Shown here: positions 48,101-60,049 of the stretch, one piece after another
How the letters are laid out: each line of letters begins with the position of its first letter
Position numbering within the stretch: the stretch's first letter is position 1
Assembly: GCF_025024155.1 (NCBI RefSeq)
Contig: NW_026251719.1
Span: forward strand, 124,001 to 188,000
DNA: 64,000 nt
Reading direction: 5' to 3'
Origin: Gamsiella multidivaricata
Taxonomy: Eukaryota; Mortierellomycota; Mortierellomycetes; Mortierellales; Mortierellaceae
Program-made: the position numbers and the translations under genes
Notes under the pieces: generated by a model
Told to the model about the DNA's origin: nothing
Seen by the model: only the letters and a program-made list of their open reading frames with translations
Databases searched by the model: none

Positions 48101-48925
48101 TTACATGTTTGTACCCAATGTTGACACTGCACTTCTTGATATCATGCCATTTAGCGCCCCGTGCTGAATGAAATCCTTCAATCGGTCACTATGATCGCCA
48201 AGGGCCAGTGGGGCAACTGGGTCATTCAGCACATTCTCGAGCACGGCGCCTCCGCCGATCGCGCGATTGTTACCCAGAAGATTCTCGAGGATGCCGTGAA
48301 TCTGTCTCTCGATCAATACGCTTCCAAGGTCGTAGAAAAAACCCTCCGCATGGCTGCGATGCACTCGTTCTCAACGTCGTCCTCCTTGCTCTCAGCCGCT
48401 AATGGTGTCAACACTGACAAGAGTAGCAGCAGCAATAACAGCGATGACGCAGGACCACCCGCTGTGATAGTGAACGGTAACACGATCCGTTTGACACAAG
48501 AAGATGTAATGAACCAGTACATCCATATCGTCTGCGATGGAGTTCAGGACCGTCCTCGCATCCCATTGATCGACATTGCAGCAGACCAGTACGGCAACTA
48601 CATTGTACAGTATATCCTGACGAATGCAGGACCTCAGCATCGAGAGACATGCGCGGCCTTAATCAAGCGCCATATGGTCAGTTTGAGGGGATCCAAGTAT
48701 GGACAAAAGGTCGCATTCATGGTTGAAAGGTGGAGAGGGGGCCCGTTCTCTGGAAACGGTAATAACAATAACAGCAACGGAAACAACAATGGCGGAGGAA
48801 ATATGGGGGGCGGAGGATCGTCGGGGGGACGCGATTCGTATGGACAAAAGTCCGGTTCAGGCCTGGATGGCGGCAACGGCAACGGCAACGGCAACGGCAG
48901 TGGAGGCGGACGGCGTCGATGGTGA
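45110..48925 (+). CDS. Pumilio-family RNA-binding protein with an IQ motif
   Basis: Five exons, 45110-45964, 46165-47130, 47239-47442, 47533-48066 and 48155-48925, give 1,109 residues; all introns are phase 0. Eight PUF repeats span about residues 690-1075, recognised by their second-helix cores: NRFGNFLIQR, DPFGCHVVQK, HACHVWQK, ETGSLVVQN, QWGNWVIQH, QYASKVVEK, QYGNYIVQY and KYGQKVAF. PUF proteins bind UGU-containing 3' UTR sites and repress or localise mRNAs. Repeats 7, 6 and 5 carry N-Q, S-E and N-Q edge pairs, which in the PUF code read U, G, U. Residues 266-280 form a full IQ motif (IIQRAVRRFLVRKR), and exon 2 starts with a charged coiled coil. There is polyglutamine near residue 110 and a Gly/Asn-rich tail. 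A Ser/Asn-rich insert separates repeats 6 and 7. Confidence 0.9.
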
Positions 48926-49038
48926 ATGTGCAATCTATTCATACCTGCTTCTTCCTTCTAGTTCGTTTTATACCCTTTGAAACATCTGCTTATCTATTTC
49001 TAGTCAAAATCTATCATGTCTTTGAATGCAATGTGTCT

Positions 49039-49044
49039 TTTATT
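49039..49044 (-). terminator. Poly(A) signal AATAAA for the heme lyase gene
   Basis: TTTATT on the plus strand is AATAAA on the minus strand, about 75 bp past the heme lyase stop codon. It lies upstream of the Pumilio gene's own signal, so the two 3' UTRs overlap. Confidence 0.5.
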
Positions 49045-49069
49045 ATCTTTTGTAACATGCGTTGCCGGC

Positions 49070-49075
49070 AATAAA
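49070..49075 (+). terminator. Poly(A) signal AATAAA for the Pumilio gene
   Basis: AATAAA lies 145 bp past the Pumilio stop codon, within 50 bp of the convergent heme lyase stop. Confidence 0.55.
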
Positions 49076-49117
49076 ACGAACACTTGATTAAAACAATGCG
49101 TGCAATGCCTCTATCTC

Positions 49118-50251
49118 CTAGTTAAACATGAAGCGTTTGAAACGCAGCCATGCTCCGTCCATTGTCAGCTTTGGACGCACATCCAGGTAGAAACTAGGTG
49201 CTTCTGGGTAACGGGGATCAGGCTGTCCTGAGTAGAAGTCGATAATATAAGTGACCTGCTTTCCGCATCGGTCCACGACCCAGTCATGCCGATCGAATGG
49301 CAATGTGTATCTAATATAGTACGAGCAATTGAAAAACATTACTTTTCATTATGGCGCCAATGTTCTCCAACACCTCGATTGTTCATGCCTATGTCCTTAC
49401 CCCATCCATGAGCGAATCCGTGCCTTGGGCGTGATTTCCTTTGGCTTTCCTTCGAATTTGACTAGCTTTGGTCCACCGCAGTTACTGGAAAGTGAGTGAA
49501 TAGCAATAAGTGCAAAAAGAAAATCTGTGAGCATGAAGTCTTCTCCGCTTTCTTAGGGCATGAAAAACACACGGCGAAAGTTGTGTTTCTTACGCCCTTA
49601 CTTTTCTGTCAGTTTCTCCCATCTCAAGATATGTTTCCATGCCATCTCGTTGACCATGTTATGAATGGGGACCACAAACTTCATGTCTTCCTCGCGAGGG
49701 CTCCAGTTCTTGCGCTTCATTGCATTGAAGAACATTTGCTCCGAAGGGTAGATCCACACTTTGTCCTGATCGCTATCCGGATCTGGTGCATGTGCTCCCG
49801 CAGCAGATGGTGATGGTCCGTAGGGGTCGGCGGCATTCGCAGCCTTGGGAATCGAGCTGACCTCACGTTCCGTATTGAGGTTGGCAGACTGAGACGCTGT
49901 CCGAAACTGATCTGGTGCTGCAGGCATATTATTCGTAGGGTCGATCTTCAGTGCTGTATCTCCTCCTCCTACGGCGATCTTTTCTGATCCTGACGGTGAA
50001 TTTGATGATGGACCCGATGCTGTGTTATTCTGCGCAGATCGAGGTAAAAAGTGCTTGTGGGCTTCCGGAGAGACAGGGCACTTGGTGGGCTCACCCTCCG
50101 AAGTCGTCATAGGGACAGCAGGGTGGCCCTCGGGAAGATCTGGATGGCCGGTCGGCGCATCTTTCGGAAGGAAGTGCTTGAATGTCGAGTGGTCAACAGG
50201 ACATTTGGATGCGTCCGCTGCTCCTTTGCTGTGTGGTTCCTGAGCGGTCAT
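49118..50251 (-). CDS. cyc3: Cytochrome c heme lyase (holocytochrome c synthase)
   Basis: Three exons, 50251-49602, 49484-49401 and 49310-49118, give 308 residues. The enzyme attaches heme to the CxxCH motif of apocytochrome c in the mitochondrial intermembrane space. Two heme-regulatory KCPV motifs stand at C17 and C58. The conserved heme-ligand helix is [12 protein letters not shown] with H197. The core continues as [18 protein letters not shown], then SWMG joined across intron 2 to [10 protein letters not shown], and ends with the [13 protein letters not shown] segment typical of the family. The N-terminal 150 residues are longer and less ordered than in yeast. The 3' end converges on the Pumilio gene with 192 bp between stops, and the 5' end is divergent from the TAF3-like gene. 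The assignment to a c- rather than c1-specific lyase is not certain. Confidence 0.93.
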
Positions 50252-51066
50252 TGTCGTGTTGAGTGGTCGAGTGCTTGTCGAAGAGCCGGATCTTTACACG
50301 CTCGGAGCGCGGAGTTGATCAGCCAAATTGGCGAAAGAGGTCACGTGTGCCATTCATTCCGTTCTGAACCCAGGAAGTATGCATCGGCTGGGTCCTTTCA
50401 CGGTGGATGGGGGCCTAAGTATACACTGGGGCTGATATGCTTGTGATAATAGCATTGCCACAGTCTTGGTTGGGCGCTGACATTGAAGTGCAGGGTCCCG
50501 TGTTGTGGAGGCCCTTGGAGTGGGAAGTTCCAGGTGATGACAACTTGAGACACGTCACGTCGTTGTTTACGACAGGACTGGGCTGGCCCCCAGGTTGGGT
50601 GAGTGCGTATAAAGACAGCGAGTGATACTGTCTGTTGAACATCTTGTATTCACCAAGCAGACAGGGCGATCTGACCTCGAACAAGAAAGAGCTGCGTCTT
50701 CAGAGAAGGTAGGCGCGAGACAAAGAGCTCGATTGTCTCTTCTTTTGGAGTGCGTTTGTTTTTCTGTGGGACTGGGCTACCACACCGCGTGCAGGTGAAT
50801 TATTTTTACTATGATGTTCCACTGAAGAGAACACTTCTTCTCGCATCGCACAGCAACCTGATCGACCAACCGCCTCTTCAACCTCGCTTCACTCATCAGC
50901 ACCGCCGGGCAGCAAGGTAACAGCGGCAGCAAGAGACATCCCACCTTTACGACAGCTCCAGCCAAACGGACGAGTTATTCCGCAATCTTGAGCCAGGGCG
51001 CGCGTGGCTTCTGTCCTGTCACCACTGTACTCTGTTTTTAATATAACCCCCACCAACACTAATACA
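50252..51066. promoter_or_regulatory. Divergent promoter region, heme lyase / TAF3-like
   Basis: The 815 bp lie between two start codons on opposite strands. A TATAAA sequence lies at about 50608 on the plus strand, some 455 bp before the TAF3-like ATG, so it would imply a long leader. No ORF is supported. Confidence 0.35.
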
Positions 51067-54000
51067 ATGAAGGAATCAGCAGAGCATGCTGGAGCATCAA
51101 CATCAACAGCATCTATCCAGGCGGGGAAGCGAACCTACTACCGGAAACAGTCTAATCCATTCCAGAAGAGCCGCTCCAACCATGTCGATGGGAGCCGCAA
51201 GCGACAGGATCCACACAATGGACTGATCGTACACAGTAGTCACCAGCACCAGCGTGATCCCTCTACGCTCGCCAACTTTTGTCAGGCCATGCTTCGCGTC
51301 TCGGCCCTTCACATTTTGCAATCGGCGGGCTATGATGCTGTGCAGGTGAACCCCATGGCTGTACTGGTGGATTGTCTCGGTCGATATCTGGAATTCCTCG
51401 CCGAGTCCGCCAAGGAGTTTGCAGAGCATTCAGGGCGGTCGCAGATTACAGCGTTCGATGTCGTGGATGGGCTATCAGACCTCGGGATCGAGTTGCCGGA
51501 CCTCAAGGAATGGCTGATGGAGAATGGCGGGGAAAGCATAGTATCTGGGAAGTCCACAGCATCACAATCAACAGATGGTGCTACAGGAAGTGACACTTTA
51601 GCGACCTCGGGGACCGGAGCTTCAGCAGGCCAGAATGCACCGAATCGACCTGTATTGCCTTCGTGGAAAGGAGCTGACCCAGGACGTCTCATTAATGGTA
51701 CGGATGGACAGAGTACGATTAGATCTTACAGGCATGCCACTTTGATATACATTTTTGAGAAAGGATCTTTAATACGCATGTATATGTCCTTGCGATAATA
51801 GATCTCCTCTGGAATGGGCGGAAAACAGACACGGCTCGCAGAGATACTTACGAGTGGCATACCGTACCCGAATGGTTTATCATGCCAGATACAGAGGAGG
51901 AGCAGGACGCGTTTGCCTATCCAGAGGCATCGGATGATGACGATGCAAAGGAGCAAGTTTCAGCGTCTAAGAGCGATTCCAAGGAAAGCCGCATACGGCA
52001 CCCCAGATGGATCCCAGAGCTGAAACCATCCCATATACCCGACTACATACCGCCGTTCCCGGGTTCTGCAATCGTGGAGGATGATCTGGATGAGGAGGAA
52101 GAGGCGAGTAGCAGCGTATTTAAGCCCAGTCAATCATCAGAGGAGTTTGACGGGAGTATGTCAGCACTTGCAGCACCGGCATCAGAACTGGAGTCGAAGG
52201 CGAGAGAGCAAGGGATTGTCGATGATATCTCAGCACAGCCAGGATTGGCAAAACTGTCCATCAACACCTCGCAGCCGGCCCCATCTACAGCCACCGTTGA
52301 AGGTGTAGAAAACACTGCTAACGCTGCGAAACGAACAGATGCCAATCCATACACACATGTCGTGCCATTTTTGGAGTCATCGCTTCCGTTCTCAACCCTT
52401 TACACTGCAATCCCACCAAAGTCAACGTCGAAGTCCAGTGCCGGTCCTGTTATCTCAAAACCTTCTCGGCCAACGCCCACTGGCCTTTCTCCCAATGCAC
52501 AACAGCTCTTTTCAGATACGCTGCTGACCCTCATGGACCCCGCACCCACATCCAACAGACGCGCGAAGAGACGATCCAAATTGGTAAATGTCACTGCCAG
52601 ACCCGGGGAGCTATCCGACACATTATTCTCTAATACACAGCAATCAGGCGTCATTGACAGTCTTTTGAAACAATCAGCACCATCTTCGATTACAAATAAG
52701 TTCGCCAACCCAGGAGTGTCTGTCCAGGATGCATTGTCGCCGCCACTACCGTCGGAGAGAGTTATGAATGGCGTCTACTCGGATTACCATTCAGTTCCGG
52801 AGCAAGTTTCTACAGGAGGACGTGCTTCGACCATTCCAGGAGGATCCAGGAAGAGCTCATTCTCGAATTCACCACTTTCAACTGTTACCTTTCCTCCAAA
52901 GGAAAGTCTTGTCGTTTCATCAGTCAGTAGCGGGCAGGTGTCAGGATTGGCTGCCAAACCTAAAGCAGGATCCCGCAAGTCAAGTCTCGTAGGCGCTGAT
53001 TCGACTGCTCCAGGATCAACACTATCTAGTGCGCCCGCTAGTGTTATATCTCTAGCACCGGTAGCAATACCTGTGATTGCACGTTCAGGATCCACTGTCA
53101 GTGCTGCTCCGATCAACCCCAGCATATTGTCCAGGATAGGATCCAATTTTGATCCCGCTACCTTGCTCGCTGCCCAAGGCTCCAACACTACAGGCAGTAA
53201 CCAGGTGCCGATAACAAACGGAGTCTCTGCATCGACACCAGCTCAACCGTCGCCAGTTCCTGTCCTGTCAACAGCACCAGTATCGTCGGGTATCAAAAAC
53301 TTGACAGCGAACTACCTTGCGTCCAATCCCCCGGCGTCGACTTTGGCGAAATCCGCACCATCAACAATAACAGCCTCCGCAACAGCAAAGGCACCTGTAG
53401 GGCAAATGAGGGCGGTTCCAAAGCCAATACCAGGCCCAATTTCGCTCTCAGGACTGCCACTCTCAATATCATCACCATCAATGGGTGCGTCGACAGCCAG
53501 AACACCCTCGACAGCAGCGGCAGTAACTCCTACCACACCTTCTGTACCCACAGCGCCAAAGATCCGTTTCAAATTCTCTGCTATCTCATCATCGGGTGGC
53601 GATCATGACTCCTCTTCCTCAGCCAGTAAACGGGATCATTCGTCCGGTAGCCATAGTTATTCTCATCACCGGTCTTCTTCTACGACCTCAACAGGATCGT
53701 CCCATAAGAAGTCCAAGAAATCATCACGAGAGTACGACTACGATGACGATGATGAGGACGGCGATGGACTTGCGCGTGAGAAGAAGAAGAAGAAGAAGAG
53801 TAAGTCGAAGGACAAGGATCGGGACCGCGAGTACGACTGTGAGAGGAGCAAGGATCGAGATAGCGATGGGAGCAGCCGACACAAACATCATAAGTACCAT
53901 AAGCATCATCGAGATGACCATTCGTCGACAAATGGCACGTACTCGTCCTCGAAGTCGTCGTCGCGCGCGGGCGGAGGATACGGCTACTCGACGTACCAAA

Positions 54001-54200
54001 CGGTGCCAGTGGAGGAGGATAGCACGGAAGTGATCAATTGCATATGTTCCCAACCGACGCTGGACGACGGGCTGTTTATGATTGCGTGTGATTCATGCCA
54101 GGAGTGGTTTCATGGACGATGTGTTGGCATTCGCGAGGGCGACGTGGTCGGGACGTGGTACTGTCGGCGCTGCACTGCCTCGGGACGTGCGCGTGTGTAG
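51067..54200 (+). CDS. TAF3-like TFIID subunit: histone fold plus PHD finger
   Basis: Two exons, 51067-51697 and 51802-54200, give 1,009 residues. Residues about 69-155 form a bromodomain-associated (BTP) histone fold (FCQAMLRVSALHILQSAGYD, then FAEHSGRSQITAFDVVDGLS), as in TAF3 and TAF8. The last 55 residues are a complete C4HC3 PHD finger: CIC, CDSC, WFHGRC and WYCRRC, with eight zinc ligands. BTP plus C-terminal PHD is the layout of animal TAF3, which holds TFIID at H3K4me3 promoters through the PHD. Between them lie some 750 Ser/Ala/Pro/Thr-rich residues and a Lys/Asp/Ser-rich block just before the finger, also reminiscent of TAF3. Yeast TAF3 lacks the PHD. An alternative is a Set1/COMPASS-type PHD protein, but those have no histone fold. 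Confidence 0.82.
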
Positions 54201-54525
54201 ACTAGGAACGGAACAGCCCATTAAATGAAGCAATTGGAGTGCTGCTGCTTCGCCACACGTTGTCCAATGTGCTGCAGTTGCTCTGCTTATTCACTGTGCT
54301 ACAATTGCTCTGCTTATTCAGCAACAGGTGTTTGTTGGATAGCATTTTGTGCACAACGAACCGCGCCTTCGGCCGATCGAGGGGCAAAGTGCCGCGGGCG
54401 CAATGGGGTGACTGCCTTAAATAGCCTTCAAGCAAACAAGCCGAACCCTTTCTTCACTCTTCTCATTCACCTCTCACCAATTCCCATTCGTCTCCCTTTC
54501 TTTGCCATTCATTCGACTCGTAACC
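54201..54525. other. Spacer between the TAF3-like gene and MOG1
   Basis: The 325 bp on the same strand contain a short tandem duplication near 54265-54325 (GCTCTGCTTATTCA repeated). A C/T-rich leader (54440-54520) precedes MOG1. Confidence 0.5.
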
Positions 54526-55547
54526 ATGGACACTGTTCAGCAAGAGCTCTTTGGCGGTGCTATCACCATGGACTTACCCCGCAAATTTGAAAATATCAGG
54601 TAGATTTCAATAGGCCTATCTTACTTCCTTTTTCTTGTTCCCACCCTATTGATCAGCCCTCGATAGCTCATGTAGCCATGTAGCCATGTAGCCATGTAGC
54701 CATGTAGCCATGTAGCCACCGCCATAACACTAAATAAACTCCATTGAATGACGCATACCCTTTTACCTTAGTCATGTCCGAGAGGTGCCTGATCATCAGG
54801 AGGTCTTTGTGAACGTGGACGAGGACCAGAGTGTGATTGTGGAGATCTTGGAGCTGGCAGCTGAAGCCTCCAACGAGGCATGTGCCGCGTAAGTCGCCAT
54901 TTGTCAAAGTGCTATTTGCTTCTTCTTTTTATTCTCGAGGGACGTATGTGCGTGAGTGAAGGCGCAGTGCATTATAGTATAAGGGTGTTAAGAACTCGTA
55001 ATTGATACCGTTCTGCGTTTTTTCTTCATAGATTCCACTATCAGCAATTGGCCGAAGATAACGATGCTGAGGACGCGTCCGTGATCCAGAGCGTATCTAT
55101 TCTCAACAATGCAGAACTTCCAACTTGGCCGTAAGGTTTTTCTTTCCTTGCATGTTTTTCTGTTGGATTGATTACCTTGGTTGATCCTGACCTTTTTATT
55201 TTTTTACTTTATTCAAAAGTGCCGAGGCGAAGATCTACCTCCTCCTGGGCCAGCAGCGCATCGCAAAGTTCAACGAACGCCAACGCCAGCAGGAAGCCCA
55301 AGCCCAGGCGCAAGCAGGCTCATCATCGGCCGACGCCCGCAACCTCGTCCAAATCATGATGCTCGTCGTCCGTCTCCCCCGCCAGGGGACCGACCTCGTG
55401 ATCTCCTACAATGTCCCTCTCCAAATCTCCGAGTCCAGCTCTTCTAAGCAGGTCGCGCATGAGGGCAGTATCCAGGAGGCCGAAGTGTGGTTCCGAACCC
55501 TCGTGGGAACTTTCCAGGTCAGGGACTGGGGCCTCTTTGGGAACTGA
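54526..55547 (+). CDS. mog1: Ran-binding nuclear import factor Mog1
   Basis: Four exons, 54526-54599, 54772-54888, 55032-55130 and 55220-55547, give 205 residues, all joins in phase 2. Mog1 binds the Ran GTPase, promotes GTP release and supports nuclear protein import; the human form is RANGRF. The N-terminal family signature is clear: ELFGGAITMDLP, then HVREVPDHQEVFV, DEDQSVIVEILE and, past the third exon, VVRLPRQGTDLVISYNVP. The length matches the family (about 190-220). An Ala/Gln-rich insert (about residues 115-130) is extra. The first intron contains a CATGTAGC minisatellite. Confidence 0.92.
54669..54717. repeat. CATGTAGC tandem repeat in MOG1 intron 1
   Basis: The 8-bp unit CATGTAGC repeats about six times without mismatch inside the first MOG1 intron. 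It does not reach the splice sites. Confidence 0.9.
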
Positions 55548-55622
55548 ACTGAGTAGAATACAGAAGGGCACGGACGGATGCGATTGAATACATTAGGATA
55601 GATCAACACCATGCAAAAAGAT

Positions 55623-55632
55623 AATAAATAAA
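55623..55632 (+). terminator. Poly(A) signals AATAAATAAA for MOG1
   Basis: Two overlapping AATAAA hexamers lie about 75 bp past the MOG1 stop. Confidence 0.55.
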
Positions 55633-55646
55633 AGAGGAGTCCAGCG

Positions 55647-55652
55647 TTTATT
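55647..55652 (-). terminator. Poly(A) signal AATAAA for the 1,392-residue orphan gene
   Basis: TTTATT on the plus strand is AATAAA on the minus strand, about 30 bp past the stop of the minus-strand gene and close to the MOG1 signals. The two 3' UTRs probably touch or overlap. Confidence 0.45.
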
Positions 55653-55680
55653 CAAGATTTTTATAAGAGAAAGGGGGGGA

Positions 55681-58600
55681 TTACAATTTCTCAACATAAC
55701 TGACGTGTCGCCAGAGCATCCTGGCGCGGCGTCGCGAGAACTTGATCTCTTGGAGCAAAGGGTGCTCGCGACTCCAGAGGTTCCAGTAGAAGCGGTCGTT
55801 GCATGTGTCGTGGTCAAGACCGTCCATCCAATGGGCATTCGCTTCGGCACTGTGGCTATTGGGGTCGTTGGATTTTATTGCTGCAGCTGCGCGTTCGCCC
55901 AAGTACTGATCCAGCTCATCCAGATCAGCATCGTGCTTCGAGATACTGTAGTAATCCGATCTCTCGATATCCTGTAGGTTAGCTGTGCTGCCTCTTGCTG
56001 TGCATGATGGAGCTGAGGAAACCATGCTATCTGGTGGAATAGATGATACATCTGCGGCATAGATGGTGGCGTCAGGACCGGACAGATCGTAGATAGATTC
56101 GCATGGAATGGAATCCTTCGAGGTCGTCATATGGCTGAGGATATATTCTTCTGGACAATACATCCATCCATGAAACACGCATGCGCTTGGGTTTTCCTTC
56201 TTCGCGTCCTCTTCATCCCTATTCCCATTCCTCCGTTCTTTGAGCTCATGTGGACGACACATCCACTGGTCATGATAATACTGCAATGCTGCAGCGAGAT
56301 GTCTGTCGAGATTCGCGGGCTGTTGGCCAGATTTCGTAGACATCATGTCCGTGATAATGGTCTTGACAACTCGGGCGGATTGTTGTATACCCGAAAGTGG
56401 GACCTGAATGCAGAGATGTAGGAGCGCGAGATAGAGCTCGTTCGGCAGGCGGCGTGCTCGGGTGATTGGGGAGAGTGTTGGGTTCAAGGGTTGAAGAACG
56501 CATGGCGCGTTAGTAGTTGTGGTGGGTATTTTTGAACGTGAAGAAGGCGAATTCATGGCAGCATGGGAGGTGATGTTAGTTGAAGGCGAGATAGCAGAAA
56601 CAGAGTGGGTTGGTAGGGTATTGGCACCGCATCCAGACAAGTCGACAGTGGCTGAGGATGCAATAAGAGGCCGACTCGAGAGTTGGAAGAACATGGACAT
56701 ACTGCCACCGATGCTTGCACTACTGCTGGCAATGTTAGGTACACTCACTGTCCTGTGGGGCTTCAAGGGGGCAGAGGTAGATGGCGCTAAGGTGCTCAAA
56801 TGTGGTAACTGGCGGATTGGGCCCACGTTTCGCATATCTGCGTAGATCTCGAACGTCAGATCAATCAGGCGTCCAATGGTCATCGATTGCGATAGATGTG
56901 AAGGTTCAATTCTTTCGTGCTCCTGCTCCTGATTCTGTGCGCGGACAATCGCTATGACAGTGTCGTATATCGCCTTAATCATGTATTTCATCACAAATGG
57001 GTCTCTCAACTGAGCCTGGTACTGGGTCAAGGGGTCATTTCGCATCTGGTTATAGATCCTGCACGCCTTCAAGAACCGCGACGATTTTTCCGGAGAATTG
57101 ATGGCTACGATTAGAATATTGTGCAGGAACACGGTCAGGGACGTCGTGCCCGCGACAATAGGGGCAGAGATCGAGGATGTCAATGGTATGGCACCACTAC
57201 TAGCCGAGACGCCGCTGTTACTAACACTTGCGGCCGTTGATGAAGGATTTTGCAGCTGACTCGGTGATCTAGGGCTGCTGGCATTATTGGAACTAAAGAA
57301 AAACGGGTTCATGGTCGCCTTGTTGTAGATGACCCAGGCGCGTGCCTCCCAGATCTCTGGATCCTCCTGCTTGGAGTTCGATTTAGTCATATCTTTGTCC
57401 CTGAACAAACCCATGTCAGTCCGTTGGTTACTACAACCGTCATCCAGCTCAATATCGTCGTCGTCGTCGTCGCCAGAGCAGAAATCCTTGGCCAATATAT
57501 TAGGAGATCCTGGCAACTTGAGTCCCAGACCGCCATGACCCAAGAAGGCGCGTTTACAGAGTCTCATCACAATCTTGGCAGTGTCTTTATCCTCGAGTGT
57601 AGGACCCATGCGCTCGTATATCTGACTCCAGCCGTAATCGAATTGTTTGTGGTTAATACACTCCTCCAACATGCCATTGTCCAAGATTGTGAGGTAGCGG
57701 CTCACTTGAGAGCTGGATGTGCTGCTGTTTGACTGAAGGGACAGGCGAGGCGGTGGAACCTGTTTGACCTTGACTGTTGGAGGTGCAGTCGCGTCAAAGG
57801 TGTAGGAGGCAGTACTAGCAGTCGAGTGTCGCCGTGTGGATGAGAAAGCAGAGAAAAAGGAGAATGACTGAGAGGTAGTAATAGGTGCCGCGGTCGTCGA
57901 CTCTGGGAATTGCGGTAGAGTCTGGGAAGTAGTGGCCCCAATCGATGGAGCAGAGAATGCGCCGCTGGAGGCAACACTGATCAGAGACGCGGTCGATGCG
58001 CGCCTGCTAGGTCGCTGCTGCCCAGCGAGATAGTTCCGCTCGGTATCGGCGCAATACGACCGCAATTCGGAAGCCGTGAGCCGGTCAATATTACTTGGCG
58101 CCTCGACAAGCCTAGCGCGTCTCCCCTCATACAAAGTCTTGATCTCCTCCCATTTTGAGGCATCCAACTGCAGTTTGAACCATTCCTGAATCATGACCTT
58201 GTTGGCCTTCTCGCGCTCTTGATCATTCTTGGCCAGGGACACTGCAGGAGTATTAGTATGAGTCAGGTATTGGTCGAGAATGACTTCTGCCTCATGTAGA
58301 TGGCGAGGATTGGAGAACAGATGGCAGGAGATGGCAGTACGGTAGGTAGCGTCGATCCAGCGGGCAGGGTTGATTTTGCTGAGGCATAGGAGAGCTTCTT
58401 CTGCAGATTGCTTCTCGAGAAGGAATTGACATATTTGCAAATGGTCGGTATCCTGAAAAGTTTTCATAAAAGCAGATGAGATTAGGCAATAGTACCAATA
58501 GGCCATCAAACAAAAATAAAATGCATCAAACAATGGTGAACGTTAGATACTCTTACCTGAAGTTCATATCCCGCGTTCTGGATTGCGTTATACAGCTGCA

Positions 58601-60049
58601 GGTACAGGGCCGTGGGGTTGATATTTCTTTGACGCGTAGCTTCCTGGGCTAGCGCCTCTGCTACGTTACACCGCATCATGATCCTAAGCAGCTTCGAGTA
58701 CATTTTGCCAACCCTCCTCTCTGCGACAGCAGCTTCAGTAGCTGTAGCCTCGATTCTGTCCATGCCCTCGTCCTCGCCTCGCACAGACAGGTCTGTTCTC
58801 GATAAAGTCACTACTCTATTTGGATCTTGGTCATACTTTGACTGAAGTACATTGATGGTCGACAGGATTGACACATACGACATTTCTATGTTCTTGTCTC
58901 CGAGAAGGCACTGGATAGTATTCCTAACCATCCACTCGCTTGATTCCTCCCAGGGATGGTCCTTTGGCGCAGTCTCCTGCTCCAGACAAGTCGTATCTTT
59001 TTCGCACAGCCGGTTGACGATATAAAAGTCGTCGTCGGGCTCTATAATGGCGACGAATGGCTTCCGCTGGTGTCTTGGCTGTATCGTATTCTGATCCAAG
59101 AACGAGATCTCGTTTCCAGACTCCGCGAATCTCAGAAAATCTTTTTTGTAAGTTTGAACTATCCTAGGCGTCAGGGCATGAAGCTCAAAGCGGGCCACCG
59201 GATTCCGATCTCGCCGATGTACAGGTCGTGGGGCAACAGGGCTATTGGAAGCCTCGACGTTATATTTATGAGTTGGGTAGGGCAATTTTGATAGTAATCT
59301 TGAGGATTGTATAAGTGAGATCGCATCTTTTTGCGGCGGTGTGCCAGGTAGCGTAAGAATGTCGCATCGGTTCTGTTGCTCGCCTTTTTTGGATTCCATT
59401 GTCGCAGTACCATTTGATTCTTTAGGATGTTGTTGTAGCGTCGCCTCTACGATAAAAGCCCGCAAATGTTGTTTGTGGTTATAGGAGATCGTGTCCTGGT
59501 CTACTCTAGTATCAAGCCCTGTCTGTTTCTCGCTTGACGCTACACCACTGTCGCACTGTTTCTTTTTGGTTTTCTTCCTGTGCATCTCGCTTGTATCTTC
59601 ATTATTGTGTTAATAGCTGCGTATCATAAAACGTATTCTCTTTCATTGACCCTTAAGGCCACAGGATATATGAAATACTTACAAGTGTCACTCCCATGAT
59701 CGACTGTCGGGTTCTCAGTCAGAGAGGCGGGCACATTAGCTGAGTCCTTCGTAGTGTTGTCCGAAGAATTTAACGAGACACTGCTGAAAGAGATCGAGGA
59801 GGACGTTGATGTTGGTTCAGTCTGGGAGAATAATGAGCAGGCGGTCGTCCGCGACACCTCTCCAGAAGCCTCAGACATACATGCAGACTTATGATCCTGT
59901 TTCTTGATCTCCCCGTTCATCAGGGGTGCGGTCGCTGTCGAAAATCCTACCATTTCAGCTGAGCCGACGATAAGGTTAGCCTTCTTAGCGGCAGCAGCAT
60001 CTTTGGCAGTTGACGCACGATTCTTGATGACGGCTGATTTGGACGCCAT
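55681..60049 (-). CDS. Large orphan protein, probable alpha-helical repeat (TPR/PPR-like)
   Basis: Three exons, 60049-59683, 59596-58557 and 58452-55681, give 1,392 residues with matching phases. Residues about 380-600 and 720-1010 have the look of helical hairpin repeats (EAEVILDQYLTH, MIQEWFKLQLDASKWEEIKT, AWVIYNKATMNPF, FLKACRIYNQMRNDPLTQYQ), as in TPR or PPR solenoids. Long Ser/Thr-rich linkers lie between them. The C-terminus is rich in Arg, Trp and His (FYWNLWSREHPLLQEIKFSR). No family is recognised, so a scaffold or RNA-related role is only a guess. The N-terminal 120 residues are Ala/Ser/Thr-rich, start with a basic stretch (MASKSAVIKNRAS) and could be a mitochondrial presequence. It converges on MOG1 with 133 bp between stops. 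Confidence 0.75.
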
